From NCBI RefSeq assembly GCF_027580225.2, contig NC_073354.2, positions 31,950,001 through 32,014,000 on the forward strand: 64,000 nt of DNA, in the 5' to 3' direction. The translations under genes and the position numbers were made by a program. Numbering within the stretch: position 1 is the first letter of the stretch; each line of letters begins with the position of its first letter. The notes beneath the pieces were generated by a model. It searched no databases, was not told the DNA's origin, and saw nothing but the letters and a program-made list of their open reading frames with translations. This document shows, piece after piece, positions 41,220 through 52,930 of this stretch. Origin of the DNA: Misgurnus anguillicaudatus (Eukaryota; Chordata; Actinopteri; Cypriniformes; Cobitidae).

Positions 41220-41811
41220 GTACTTTCAAATAAGCAGAAAGCTTGAGTAGCTTGAACCTGCTTTGTGAGGTGTGAGATCGTCTTTTTGTAATTTTTGCTT
41301 GGTTTTGTGGTTAGAGATTGTCTAGAAGTTCATTACAAAAGCTGCTAAAAGTCAAGAGCTAACTCCTTAGGCATTGCTTTGGTCAAACTAAACCAAATAG
41401 GATTTTTAGGCATTGGTTCTAATTTAGCCATGGCCAGCAGATATATAGATCAGAACCTTTGATGCTGTATCAGGGTAAAGTCGATACTGTCAGGGTTTTA
41501 ATGCTTTTGGTTGTTGAATAGAAACTAACCACTTTGCTTTTTGAGAAGTTGTTCTGAGCAAGCAACATTTCGTAATAATATTCTCTAGAATTAGGCCAAT
41601 CCTCAATGTCACTAAAATGTATGTAGGTCAGTGTGCAAGGGCTTATGGGTAGAGATTACAAGGTAGTGAGTAATAGAAATCCATTAGTTTTCTTTTCCCA
41701 AAAAATATTGCATCCAGACACTAGAAATTATGCTATTAAGCAAAAGAATATTTGTTACATTTTTCCTCCTCAAAATCCTTTTATTATGCTGTCACAATCC
41801 CAGCATGTTTT

Positions 41812-43143
41812 GGGTGGGTCCTAGGGTGTATTCTGGATGGTTACTCGGGAGATGCTAGATGGTTACTATGGGGATGCTAGATGGTTCCTAGGGTGATGCT
41901 AGATGGTTGCTAGGGTTCTAAATTGTTAATGTGGGATGCTAGATGGTTATTATGGTTCTAGATGTTTACTCAGGTGATGCTAGACAGTTATAAGGGTTCT
42001 AGAAGGTTACTAGGGGATGCTATATGGAATGCTGTATGGTTACTACAGGGATGCTAGATGGTTACCAGGGGATGCTAGATGGTTACTAGGGTTCTAGGCA
42101 GTTACTGTGGGATTCTAGATAATTACTTGGGTTCTAGGCAGAAAACTGTGGGATTCCATATGGTTATTAGGGTTGTAGATGGTTACTATGGTGATGCTAG
42201 ATGGTTGCTTTAGGGATGCAAGATGGTTACATGGTTTATGCTAGATAATTTCTACTAGGGTGATGCTAGATGGTTACTAGGGTTCTAGGCAGTTACTGTG
42301 GGATGCTAGATGGTTATTAGGGTTCTAGATGCCTACTAGGGTGATGCTAGATAGTTGCTAGGTTTGTAGATGGTTGCGAAGGGGTTGCTAGGTGGTTACA
42401 TGGGTAATGCTAGAAGATTACTAGGGTGATGCTAGATGGTTACAAGGGTTCTAGGCAGTTACTGTGAAATTCCATATAGTTTTTAGGGTTCTAGATGGTT
42501 CCTATGGTGATGCTAGATGGTTACTAGGGTTCTAGGCAGTTATTGTGGGATGCTATATAGTTATTAGGATTCTAGCTGGTTACTAAGGTGATGCTAGATG
42601 GTTAATAGGGTTTAGATGGTTACCATGGCGATGCTAGATGGTTACTAGGGTTCTAGGCAGTTATTGTGAGATTCCATATGGTTATTAGGTTTCTACATGG
42701 TTTCTATGGTGATGCTAGATGGATAATAGGGTTCTAGATGGTTACCATGGCGATGCTAGATGGTTACAAGGGTTCTAGGCAGTTACTTTGAGATTCCATA
42801 TGGTTATTAGGATTCTAGATGGTTACCATGGTGATGCTAGATGGTTGCTTTAGGGATGCTAGATGGTTACATGGTTTAAGCTAGATAATTTCTACTAGGG
42901 TGATGCTAGATGGTTACTAGGGTTCTAGTTGGTTACTATGGTTTTAGATGGTTACTGGGGGATGAGGGTTCTAGTTGGTTACTAGGGTGATGCTTGATGA
43001 CTAGGGTTCCAGGTGTTTACTAGGATTCTAGATTGTTACTTGGGGATGCAAGATGATTATTAGGGTTCTAGATGTATACTAGGGTAATGCTACAAGGATA
43101 ATAGGGTAATGCTAGATGGTTACTAGGGGGGTGTTGGTGGTTG
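41812..43143. repeat. Minisatellite with a GATGCTAGATGGTTAC core, cep85l intron 2
   Basis: About 1.3 kb of roughly 20-base units alternating GATGCTAGATGGTTACTAGG, GTTCTAGATGGTTACTATGG and GTTCTAGGCAGTTACTGTGG. The variant with ggcagtta recurs at about 42535, 42656 and 42777, a higher-order period near 121 bases. Confidence 0.93.
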
Positions 43144-44895
43144 CTTAATAGCAATATCAAAAACTCCTCCCCCAAGTCTCTTAAATGCTTTAAATATTTT
43201 ATTGTGTGGCTGGTCCAAAAAAGTAGGTGAGTACTGAGTAGCACACCTCTTTTTAACAAACCACACAATTTTATTTCTGGAGGCATCATTCATGTCAGTT
43301 ACCCATATGATGCACATATGATTAAATATTTAAATCCCTAATCACAAGTGTGAGGTACAGTAATACTTTAGCTTTAGCAAACATGACTAATAACACATAC
43401 TTATAGATGTTCTGTAAGCAAATAAAAGGAGCATTCATCGTTTTATAATTGATGCCTGCAGCCTTGATGGATTTGAGCTTCATACTCTATTGTATATCAT
43501 GAGTGAACTCCAGCGTGAGCTCCCAGCTGGAGGCTCGCTGTCCTGCCCTACATTTTAGCGGGCAACAGTCAACATCCCCATCTCGTCATCCTTACCCCTC
43601 TTCCTGCCCTGCTGCTTCTGTTTACAGACTTTTGACGGCTGTCTGGCTCGCTGCCCTGGGGAGACGGACCACGGTCATGGTCCTATTGATCACAGCTCCC
43701 AATTTAATTGATCTCATTATTATTAGCATGGTAAATAAGCCTCTGCAGAGAGCTACGATCAAGGTCAAGCACAGAGCCGCAAGCTATTTGTGCATTCTGC
43801 TCTGGTCTCATCATTCCTGTGTGATTCGCAAACTGTATGACACAAGAAGGGAAATTTCTTACTTCCATCAAGCATGACTTTAGAAAGTTGTATTTGTGCT
43901 ATAGGCAAAGCCGATCTGAATAGGAGCAATCAGCATGAGCTGGCCCAAGAAGTGGGGCAAATCTGTAATCGCTGTGTAGGAAGATCTGTGATATTGTCAC
44001 ATGGTACAGAAAACAGCTTTGATTATCAATGCACTGCTAGATATGTGCTAAATATTGACAAAAAATATGCACTGGATTTATCCGATGCTGTTTTAAGGCT
44101 TAAACGTGTAATTTTTGAGGCACGTCTGTCATCTAAGTGAATTGCAAAAACGCGTCTTCCATTATTTAGACAAACAGATAGTTCCAAATTGAAGCACTAC
44201 GTTTAGAAATCTGCTGAAGCCAAGCTTACAAATGATTCACCAAAATAAGCCTTTTTGTTTTAATCTTTTGTTGCTGTGCTGTTATCAAGCATGTTTTTAA
44301 TGTAGACTTGAAGTATTTCTCTTCTAAACCTTTATTTCAAGAAGAATAAGATATATAATCCACTTGAAAATGGGTGCTATTCTGAGAGCCACAGAAAAAA
44401 CACTACATCTGCAAATAACCCTTTAGCATCTTTATTTATTAAGAGTGTGAATTTTATTTTCTTCTTAAGTGATTTAGCTTGGCCCCTTGCTTCTGATATT
44501 TTTATATTATGGCTGATGCATTTGTTGAAACACAATGTTCAGTGCTCTGTTTTGTATGCAGTACACTATCCTCCAGTGGTTTTCATAATTAGTAGACGGC
44601 CTCATTACGGTTGGTTAGAAAGTGCAGGATATCTGTGAGCCCGGGGACACGTCCTGCATCGAGGACACCCGGATTGTCATATTTCTCAGTCACTGAGAGA
44701 ACAAGTGACCTCGGATGCATAGAGACAAATGCACAGTCACAGTAACCCAGGCCAACTGGATTAAATTGGCTTACAAATTCAGAACATTCAGTTCAGTCCA
44801 AACAGAAATGTTTATCTTGACTGATGAATTTGTATATGTTTGACATAATGTGGCTGTGTAGGATTTAGTTTTTATGTTGTCATGTAGATTTAATA
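43144..44895. other. Single-copy part of cep85l intron 2, candidate conserved noncoding DNA
   Basis: 43440-44160 and 44400-44760 lack repeat signatures and have balanced composition. They carry homeodomain-like ATTA motifs (aatttaattgatctcattat at 43702, tttgattatcaatgcactgc at 44018). Two adjacent + strand ORFs (43503-43877, 43874-44140) lie here but have no recognisable domains. Confidence 0.3.
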
Positions 44896-45042
44896 AATTT
44901 TTTACATGTATGCATTTGGCAGACACTTATCCAAAGCGACTTACAGTGCATACATTTTAACAGTATGTGTGTTCCCTAGGTTCGAACCCATGATCTTTTG
45001 GTCTGCTAATGTATTGCTCTACCACTGAGCTATACAGGAACA
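44896..45042 (-). mobile_element. tRNA-derived SINE
   Basis: On the minus strand the head reads TAGCTCAGTGGTAGAGCA (A box, 45015-45032) and GGGTTCGAACC (B box, about 44979-44989), typical RNA polymerase III promoter elements. It is followed by a tail containing AAGCGACTTACAG and GCATTTGGC in complement. It does not fold as a functional tRNA. Confidence 0.8.
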
Positions 45043-45753
45043 TCTTTATCGGCACTGATATAAAAAATTTTATCTGAAGCATATATGGTGATATAAAGAA
45101 ATCTTATATATTTTGTACGAGTAATGAAAAATCACCAGAAACTACATAAAAATCATAAAAATTCTAGACTAAAAAAGTTTTCAATGCTTGTATCGCTTGA
45201 ATGCTAAATTTGTCTGTGTTTTGGGCCATGCCAGTTTATACATATTAGGGATGTTAACAATTAATTAATCTTCGATTAATTGTCGATAAGAATTCACTCG
45301 ATAAAACTTAATGATTGTCGAATAAGCAAGATCGTCCACGTGTGTGCTGTGCCTGTGCAAAACACATACAGCTGGAGAAAAAAAACGAAGCAGCGCGCAG
45401 AAGTTAAACTAGCCACGATCAGGGCTTTTTAATGTAATGCGAGACGATGCTGGCGGCAAAAGCAACGAAATGGCATATGCAGTGGATCTAATAGTGTCCG
45501 ATACAGAAAATGCAAATACGGTTAGGATACTGAAAGCAAAGACCCTCTTCAGGGAAGCCTGCAAGATTAGCATAGCAACGATGTAACAACGACTCAGAAA
45601 GCGGGGTGAACACTAGAAAAATAACACTTGATGATAATGAACACTAGAAAAATAACACTTGATGATAATGAAACTTTTATTTTGACATGTCATACACGCA
45701 TGGACTTTCATGCAACTGTTGCAGACTGCCCATGTGAGGTGGAGTTACACACT

Positions 45754-47023
45754 GGGCCCTATCTTGCACCCAGCGCAATTGACTTTGTCAGTGGCGCATG
45801 TATCATTTCGTATTTTGCATCGGCGCACAGCGGGGTTTTCCCTCCACAGACGCACGTCGGCAAACTAGGTAATGAACTTGCGTTCCCTGGGCGGTTCAGC
45901 GCAAAAAAGGAGGCGTGCTCCGGCGCAAACCATCTCTTATGCTATTATGCAGTTTCAAAAAACAATTGCGCTACTAACCAAAAAAAAATAGTCTAAAGTC
46001 AGTGGCGCGTTGCGCGTGGTTCATTATGCTATTTTAAGGGCGCATGCTTGACCATAATGTATAGCGTGCACAACGCGCATTGCTTATCTAATCTACACAG
46101 ATGCAACAGTTATTTTTGCAAATCATAAATTGTTACAATAAAAAATATAAGATAAGGGAAATCATTAAATCATAAATTTTTACAATAAAAATATTAATAC
46201 ATGAACATGAGATAAGGGAAATCATTGTGGTGAGCATTGTGGTGAAAGTTTTTATTTATTTTGTGTGCCAGCGTTAAACAATTATCATGCAAATAACGAT
46301 TAAAATATTTTCATAAGTTTGTTGTGTGGCTGCTGCATTACGTTTATTTTATCTAAATAATCATTAAAATGTTTTCATAAGAAACCTTAATGTATATGAA
46401 CTTGATTTGTAAGTGTACTTTGGGGTTGGACCTTGCTTGCGTTTCTTGTGTCCGATTTCAAAGCCCCCAAACCCTTTCAGCGGTGAGGGTGGACGCAGCG
46501 ATGTCCTCCTGTGTGCCCGGCGTGCCCGATTTATGCTGGCAAGCTTGGGATCCCCCCGTCTCCTGACATCATTGTAGTGCTTGGCGCAGCTGATGAGACA
46601 ATTGCGGCTATTTCCTCTCACGCCTGTTTAACCAACGCTGATTTGGGCGGGTTTCTCCCATCCCCATACAAAACAACTTCTCTGTCTTTGACTGCTCTTA
46701 CAAGAACGTGGGTCTCCTCGGCTGTGAACCGCTCCTGGCGTGCGCCTGGTAAATCCGTCATTATAATAGCAACCCGCCATGAAACTTGCGCCCTTGCGTT
46801 TAAAGGGAATGTTGGATAGCGTTCTGATTGGTTTATTTGACGTTACGCCCAAACCACACCTATGAATAATGAACCTACTTCAGACCAACCCCTTATTGAT
46901 ATGCGCCCGGCGCAATACTTCTTTCTCCTGCCGGGAAAATAGCAACAGCGCCCAAGATCCGCCCACAAAGCCACATGCGCTTTGCGCTTCGCACTTGCGT
47001 TTCAGATCGTTAAAATAGGGCCC
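45754..47023 (-). mobile_element. PIF/Harbinger-type element, 1.27 kb
   Basis: Ends GGGCCCTAT on both sides in inverted orientation, flanked by an ACT 3-bp duplication (45751-45753, 47024-47026), as expected for PIF/Harbinger. CpG-rich subterminal parts repeat GCGCA motifs. It carries a broken Myb-like gene but no transposase ORF. Confidence 0.85.
46364..46761 (-). pseudogene. Broken Myb-like DNA-binding gene of Harbinger element
   Basis: From ATG at 46761 on the minus strand the frame reads MTDLPGARQERFTAEETHVL and on to YGDGRNPPKS...VKQA, then hits TGA at 46618-46620 where the family has Trp (TGG). It continues EEIAAIVSS, after which a frameshift is needed to read SCAKHYNDVRRRGDPKLA, open to 46364. 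This is the Myb/SANT-like DNA-binding protein that PIF/Harbinger elements encode beside their transposase. One nonsense change and one frameshift make it nonfunctional. Confidence 0.75.
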
Positions 47024-47359
47024 ACTGTGTTTATTAGTCATTATATTTTATTACAAGATAAGTTTAAATTGATGATTTTATCAAAACACCAACTACATTA
47101 AATCATTTTACAATCCCACTAGCATGTTATTTAGACAAAATAAAATATTTTAATTTGCATCAGGAAGCTGTCGTTTTTACGCACACTTTTATGTCATTGG
47201 CTATATGCCACCGCAGTAAAGGCTTATTGTGCAATAATACAGTATTGTGTTATTGTGTTAATATTACAGTTAACGATTATTTGATTGATTGATTGATCGT
47301 TAATTTAAACGATCAGCGAATATGGAAAATTGCATAAATTGACATCCCTAATAAATGGT

Positions 47360-47697
47360 GTAATGTTTTTTAGCGGCATCTAGCAGTGAGATTGCGAATT
47401 GCAACCAAACTCAATTTCAAAACGCAAAGAGAAGCTACGGTAGCTGCCACACGACAAACATATCATCGTCTGAGACAATGTAGGGACGAAACTAACCTAA
47501 CCTTACTGTAGAAACATGACAGCGACTTCCATTTAAGGAGACCCGCGTGTATGTAGATAAAATCAGCACATTAAGGTAATAAAAACAATACAGTTCATGT
47601 AAGGTCTTTATTCACAGCTGATAATATAGTTATGTATCTTATATTACATTTCTGTCAAGAGATCCTTCTAAAAGTTACACAATGCACCTTTAAGCCT
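47360..47697. mobile_element. Repeat fragment ending in TTAA
   Basis: The stretch starting gcggcatctagcagtgagat and ending caatgcacctttaa resembles a dispersed teleost repeat with a TTAA right flank. The left terminus is not clear. Confidence 0.5.
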
Positions 47698-49371
47698 AAC
47701 ATATAAACATTAAGATGAAATAATTATTTTGATTTCATGGGGACTTTAAGGTAAAACAGTTTTGGGGTGAACTGTTATTTTAATACAAGCTGTCATCTTA
47801 TCCTTGGGTGACTGGTGGTCTCATGACATTGTGACTGTGCTCAGATAGACCTCTCCATTCTCAAAATCATGAAAGTGTCAGGTTTTCCTGTGACACATGT
47901 CTAACCTTGATAAAGCACTTGAGATGTGTCCTTTTCAAGATTAGTTTGCCTACTTTCATCCACCTTGAAATTACCCAAGGATCTTTCCGAATTCCCTCTC
48001 TCCAAATTAGCTGCCAGTGAGTGACCTAGAACAAGGCACAGGAAATTCCTTTAACCAGGCCACCTCCCGACCCAAGTCACTAATTATACCCTCATAAGGG
48101 CAGTGGTAGTTTCTTCGTAATTACCCGGGTAGGGAGGGGGCTTGATGTCTCCGTCCGGGGGCTTTCTTTCTTACTTTGATTCTTGTTTTAAAGAAATTCG
48201 GCTTGGTCACAGGTTGCATTTTATGTTTAGATAATGGCTTCCCAAACCTATTTGTGCCTTATTAAAGACACACTTTAGGCTAATACTTTCAACCTTTATA
48301 GTAACAGTTAAACAAACAATAATTATTAAACTATTTACAATGCTATGTTGACCATACCAGACCCCTTTTAAGCTGAAAAACTTTGTTTTGACTGTCCTTA
48401 ACAGCTTTGTCCTTTGAAAGTTTGCCAGGCACTATGCGTTTCTATCGGGCTCTTATGTAACAAAGCCGAGTCCAGAACGTAAGGTGTCCTCTTGCTATGC
48501 GAGGATCAAATGTGTGGAAAGGAAACCTGAGTTGCATGACTTATCAGCCAAGAATAAACACAGAGGTGCCGTAAGATTTGCAGGAAAGCATGCTTTAGAT
48601 ACCACTGACATATCCGTAAATACACAAGAAGCAAACTCAACAGTGACATGCTAACAGCACTATGTCAGATGTTTAATATCAGTGAGTTCATTTGTCATCA
48701 AGGGTCTTGTTCTGTTTTTGCTCAGTTGGAGATCTGAGTGCTTTACCAGTTCACAAAAGGCATTAAAATCAGTTTTACTTTCTTGCCACTATGGTTAAGA
48801 GTAACATTAATTCAATGCTATTAACCAAAATGTTCCCCAGTCTTCACCTTACATCTTATTCCCATGGGTCAAAATGTTACCCTGTATTAGATTTGGGTTA
48901 GATTAGCTCCTGGCACAGTCTGATTAGCCAGTTGGGACGAGCTTATTAGCGTTTGACTGAGAGCATTGTAATGCGGTTAGCTTTGAGTTGGGGGGGTCTA
49001 TTTGCCCCTGGCCTTCTGTGCCATGTACCCAATAACCCCCCACTATTCTCAAGCATATTACATATGCCAGCTGCTCCCAACCCATCGTTTTAATGACGGC
49101 TTAAACCCTGAGTGAGAAACATTGTGTTAATGTTCTCTTCATAGTTTACACACAGGCCAAAAACATTTTGGTCAGGAAAATTGTTGGACGTCTGATAATT
49201 TGATGATGATTCGGTGCATGAAGTTATTAAATTTCATTTTTTGATCAGTTTATGAATGTATGCAAGACCTGCTTGTTAGATCCTCTTTCAGATATTTGTG
49301 AATGACAGTTTGCCTAATGGTGTTGCCACTTAAAGCAGAAAAAAGTACTTTTTTGTCTATAATGCTGCGTT
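47698..49371. other. Intron 2 single-copy DNA, two GC-balanced patches
   Basis: 47990-48180 (gtcactaattataccctcat and a CCCGGGTAGGG patch) and 48880-49080 (clustered GATTAGC/TTAGC motifs) are repeat-free and may be conserved noncoding sequence. No ORF or exon. Confidence 0.3.
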
Positions 49372-49798
49372 CACACCAGCCGCGGTAGAGGCGTCAAGCG
49401 CGAGTGATTTCATTGTTAAGTCAATGTGAAGACACGTTCACGCGCGGCTGGAGGTCTCGTGGCGTGAACTAGACGTGCGAATGATGCGGAATTGCGTATA
49501 CTGTGCCGCGCTAAACGCGATTCTGCCTCATTCGCGTGTCTAGAACTTTGGCAGAAAACATGCCCGGTTAACCAATCAGGAGCTTGCTTTAGTAGTGACA
49601 TGATTACAGAAAGCGAGCGGAGTCGTAGAATCCCCTCCCATGACGTGAATTTCCGCGTGAATGTCTCAATAACTAGAATTTCACGCGCTGCTTTCACGCA
49701 CGAATGAAGAGAGTACACTCAAAATGTTCAAGTATCCAACTACGCGGGGTAGACGTGAATTTGACACCTCAAACGCTTCTGCTGTGAACCCACAGTAA
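49372..49798. mobile_element. Element with GCTGCGTTCACACC end
   Basis: The left end reads atgctgcgttcacaccagcc. The right end tgctgtgaacccacag is a decayed complement. The interior is CpG-rich with gcgtgaa/ttcacgc motifs in both orientations. Both-strand ORFs inside mirror each other and are not genes. Confidence 0.7.
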
Positions 49799-49886
49799 CA
49801 GTCTGATGTTATCACAGGCAGCTGTCGGTATGTTGACGTATCTTAGCATAGCATTTGAGACTTCTTTAAAAATAGTCTCCAGTTAA

Positions 49887-49986
49887 GGGCTAGTTATAGT
49901 TGTGCGTAGGTCCTACGGCGTAGTTTTCGCGTCACAGGCTACAGATAACCTACGGCGTAGAGCTTACGCACGACTATAAATCGGGC
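49887..49986. mobile_element. 100-bp TTAA-type short element
   Basis: Arms GGGCTAGTTATAGTTGTGCG and the complement of cgcacgactataaatcgggc, with ctacggcgta in both inner arms. The left flank is TTAA (49883-49886), the right flank TTTA. Confidence 0.8.
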
Positions 49987-51818
49987 TTTATGCTAAATAA
50001 AATATCTAATAGATGGGTCAGTCTTTACTTGGGGTGGCAAGTTGTCTTTCTAATTGGCAACAGATTAAATAAACTTTAAAAGCAATAAATGATTAAATAT
50101 TTAATAATTGTTTTATAGGGTAAACAACATTTGTGGACAATTATTTAAAAATACATTTTTGTTTTAGATAGTTGTTTAATAAAGTTTTATGTTCATTGAT
50201 GTCAACTATGGGATCTATATGGATCAAATGTCGAATGATATGATGCAACGATGCCATACATGAAAAAAATCAGTATGAGGTACCTTTATTTTGATACACT
50301 CCACATTTTCATGCATTTCCGCCAAAGCACACATTTTTTTGTTTATTGACAATACTGTCTGCTTGTGCACCAGATTGTGATGCAACAACAAAGTGGTGGT
50401 AGCAGCAAAAAGACAGATGCAGAAATATTTGTGTCGAATGCGGTCTAAACATTGATTGATACATTGATCGACATACCCCTGAATCGAATCAAAATTGTAT
50501 TATAGATTATTTTGGGGTATCTGCAATTGTAACGCTGACTGAGAAAATGTATATTATATTGCATCGTGTCTAATCCAAACTACACCCCTACTGTCAACCA
50601 TCTCAGACAGCTTGCCAGTGCAGGGTTGTCCAGAAAAGCCACACCATTTCACATTTTGGCAGATCCATCTGGATTTAGTAAGTGTATAAACACAAATCTA
50701 ATCAATTCTGAATTAAGATTCAAGCTGGGCGTTTATTAAAAATTCATCCAAATAGGATTTTCTTTCATATATGTAAAGCGTCTGCCATGCAAATGCTGTG
50801 TGAGGATTTGTAATTACACTTGGAGTATTGCCACAATCAGACATGTAAACTCCTGTCCTGCCCTTTTTAATTCATAATCATTTTGGATTTTAACCATACC
50901 CATGTAAAAAGACAGACCAAAGTCATGTGTACCTATGTATGCATCTTGATCACCTGATATTAGAGACACTGAGAAAGTAGAACTAGTCCACTTTGTATAA
51001 CTTCTGTATAACTACAAATGTCATGGCATTGTGCTTAATGTTTGAACGAGGGACCGTTGTTTATTTAATAGCTGTATGGAAAATGAGTCATATTGCTCTT
51101 AGATGAAACACGAAATCCTGTGATGTATTGCAAAAGAGATAATCCTCCAGCATTAGAGGTAACAGATAAGAGATTTGAGCTTTTCAAACACAGCAAGATG
51201 TAGTCCGGGAAAATCCAACCCGCTGAGCAGTGTTCCTAATAATGTCCTGAAGACCGGCTCACGAAAGTAGGTTAACACATCTCATTGAATTTCATAGCTC
51301 TGATTCAAAATGTAGTCTTCATATCATTTACATCAGCTGTTTATGTGATGCTCACATGATATACACAATTAATATCATTATTATAACTGATGACACTGTA
51401 TGGGAGGTTTGTGCAGGTTAACGCTACAGGTAGCGATTTGATGTCTCACCAAATTTAAACTCTTAAAATGTCAGAAATAAGGAAAGATTAATGTTGAATC
51501 CACTGTAATATGTTGCTTTAGCAAAGGAAGGAAACTATTTTGTTTAAACGGCCGTTTCCTTGTATTCAAAGAAAAGATTTGGTTTACTTTTCCAGAGTGT
51601 TATCCATTTAAAACGGAAAGTTATTTTATGTAATAGCGACTTCTGCTGATTGTGGGTTTTGGCGTCTTTAAGTTACATTTCACACTGTTAAGCTCAGCGT
51701 TTGTGGATATTGTAGCTCAAGTATGCTAGATCAAGTGTACAGGGAGGTTTGACTTATTTTATTGTAAGACACTGAAGTTAAATTTGTTGTTGGAAAAAGT
51801 AGACAAAGGTCTGCTTAA
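49987..51818. other. Intron 2 sequence without recognised feature
   Basis: AT-rich; a SINE tail relic (gtaaagcgtctgccatgcaa) lies near 50776. No exon or array seen. Confidence 0.35.
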
Positions 51819-52930
51819 AGGGGTCATATGATGTTGCTAAAAAGATTTTGTTTCGTGTATTTCGTGTAATAAAATGTGTTTACGTGGTTTTCCACATAGC
51901 GTTCATACGTTCCTCCTCTATGCCCCGCCTTTCTGAAACGTGTCGATTTTTACAAAATTCATAATTCTGAAAAGTGCATGTGCTCTGATTCGCCACTTAT
52001 CCAGTGCGATCTGGTTGGTTAAATACTTCAACCATGTGACAGAAATGATATGCCCTTCACGATATTTGGAATTTTAGTTCCCAGCACAGCATCTTCACGA
52101 TATGGCGGTGGCGGCAACAGTACTACATCAAGAATAAGAGTTATGGACGTTGTACACAGTACGCGGCAAGCAACCAAATCGCAGTGCGCCTACAGCTTTT
52201 CTTGAGTATTGGAAGCGTTTTGTGCAGCATTTAGTGTAAATATGTTTATCTTTAACAGCACCTGCCATGAAGAGCCGTGTCAGCGAAAGGGGCAAGATTT
52301 TGGGTGCACGAACAAGGCGTGCGGACCGAGTTCGCTTCACTTTTGTAACCGTCTCTGTTTTGCCGCTTTTCGCCGTCTTCTATTGACAATGAACTAAACA
52401 CTCGCGGCTGCCGCGTATCGTGTAAAACAACCATTACCTATTTCATTGCTAAAAACAACATTATTTTGTGTATTAGTTATAATACAATGTGTTCACCTAG
52501 TTTATGGTTAAAAACACATTATTTTTCACATATCGTACATTTTTGTAGCTCCAGATATCCTTCTCTTCCTGAAACGCACTGATTCATGTAAAAAAAGTCA
52601 TCGATTTGAAAAGCGCTGTGTCCCTGATTGGCCAGCTTATCTGTCTTTTGTGGTTGGCCTGAATACCTCTGCCGTCAACTGGAAATGTGACGCTCCTTAC
52701 CATGTTTGAAAGATTTGGTCGCAATGCAATGCTAACAGGAGTTAACTTACAGGCTGTGATTCCAAGCGGGATGAATAATGATAATGTCGGTCTTTACTAC
52801 ATCTGTAATCCTAGAAAGTAAACTGTTGCCTACAATCCGTGTGTTTGTTATAGTCCAAGAAATGAGATATACGTTGGAAACGATAACTAGCATCATCGTT
52901 TACTTTGGGGGTTGTACCGGTTGTGAATCG
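51819..52930. mobile_element. Composite TTAA repeat (GGGGTCATATGATG family)
   Basis: It starts after TTAA (51815-51818) with AGGGGTCATATGATG. The first 600 bases carry phrases such as tatgccccgcctttctgaaa. From 52430 it matches the repeat at 34405-34875. It is probably two related elements joined or nested. Confidence 0.65.

Larger units (their letters stand above)
45245..47350. mobile_element. hAT-like element with TTAGGGATGT ends, hosting a Harbinger insertion
   Basis: Left TTAGGGATGTTAACAATTAA and right ...ttgacatccctaa are inverted ends, with ATTAATCGTT-rich subterminal parts. A perfect 31-bp tandem duplication is at 45609-45670. The element carries a later insertion at 45754-47023. No transposase ORF. 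Confidence 0.65.

Noticed and set aside
43503..44140. Two adjoining ORFs as a possible gene
   Set aside because: No recognisable domain, start context or splice signals; base pattern fits noncoding conserved sequence better.
44970..45042. tRNA gene on the minus strand
   Set aside because: A and B boxes are present, but it is attached to a SINE tail, lacks a tRNA acceptor stem, and related copies occur at 26.7, 30.8 and 59.3 kb.
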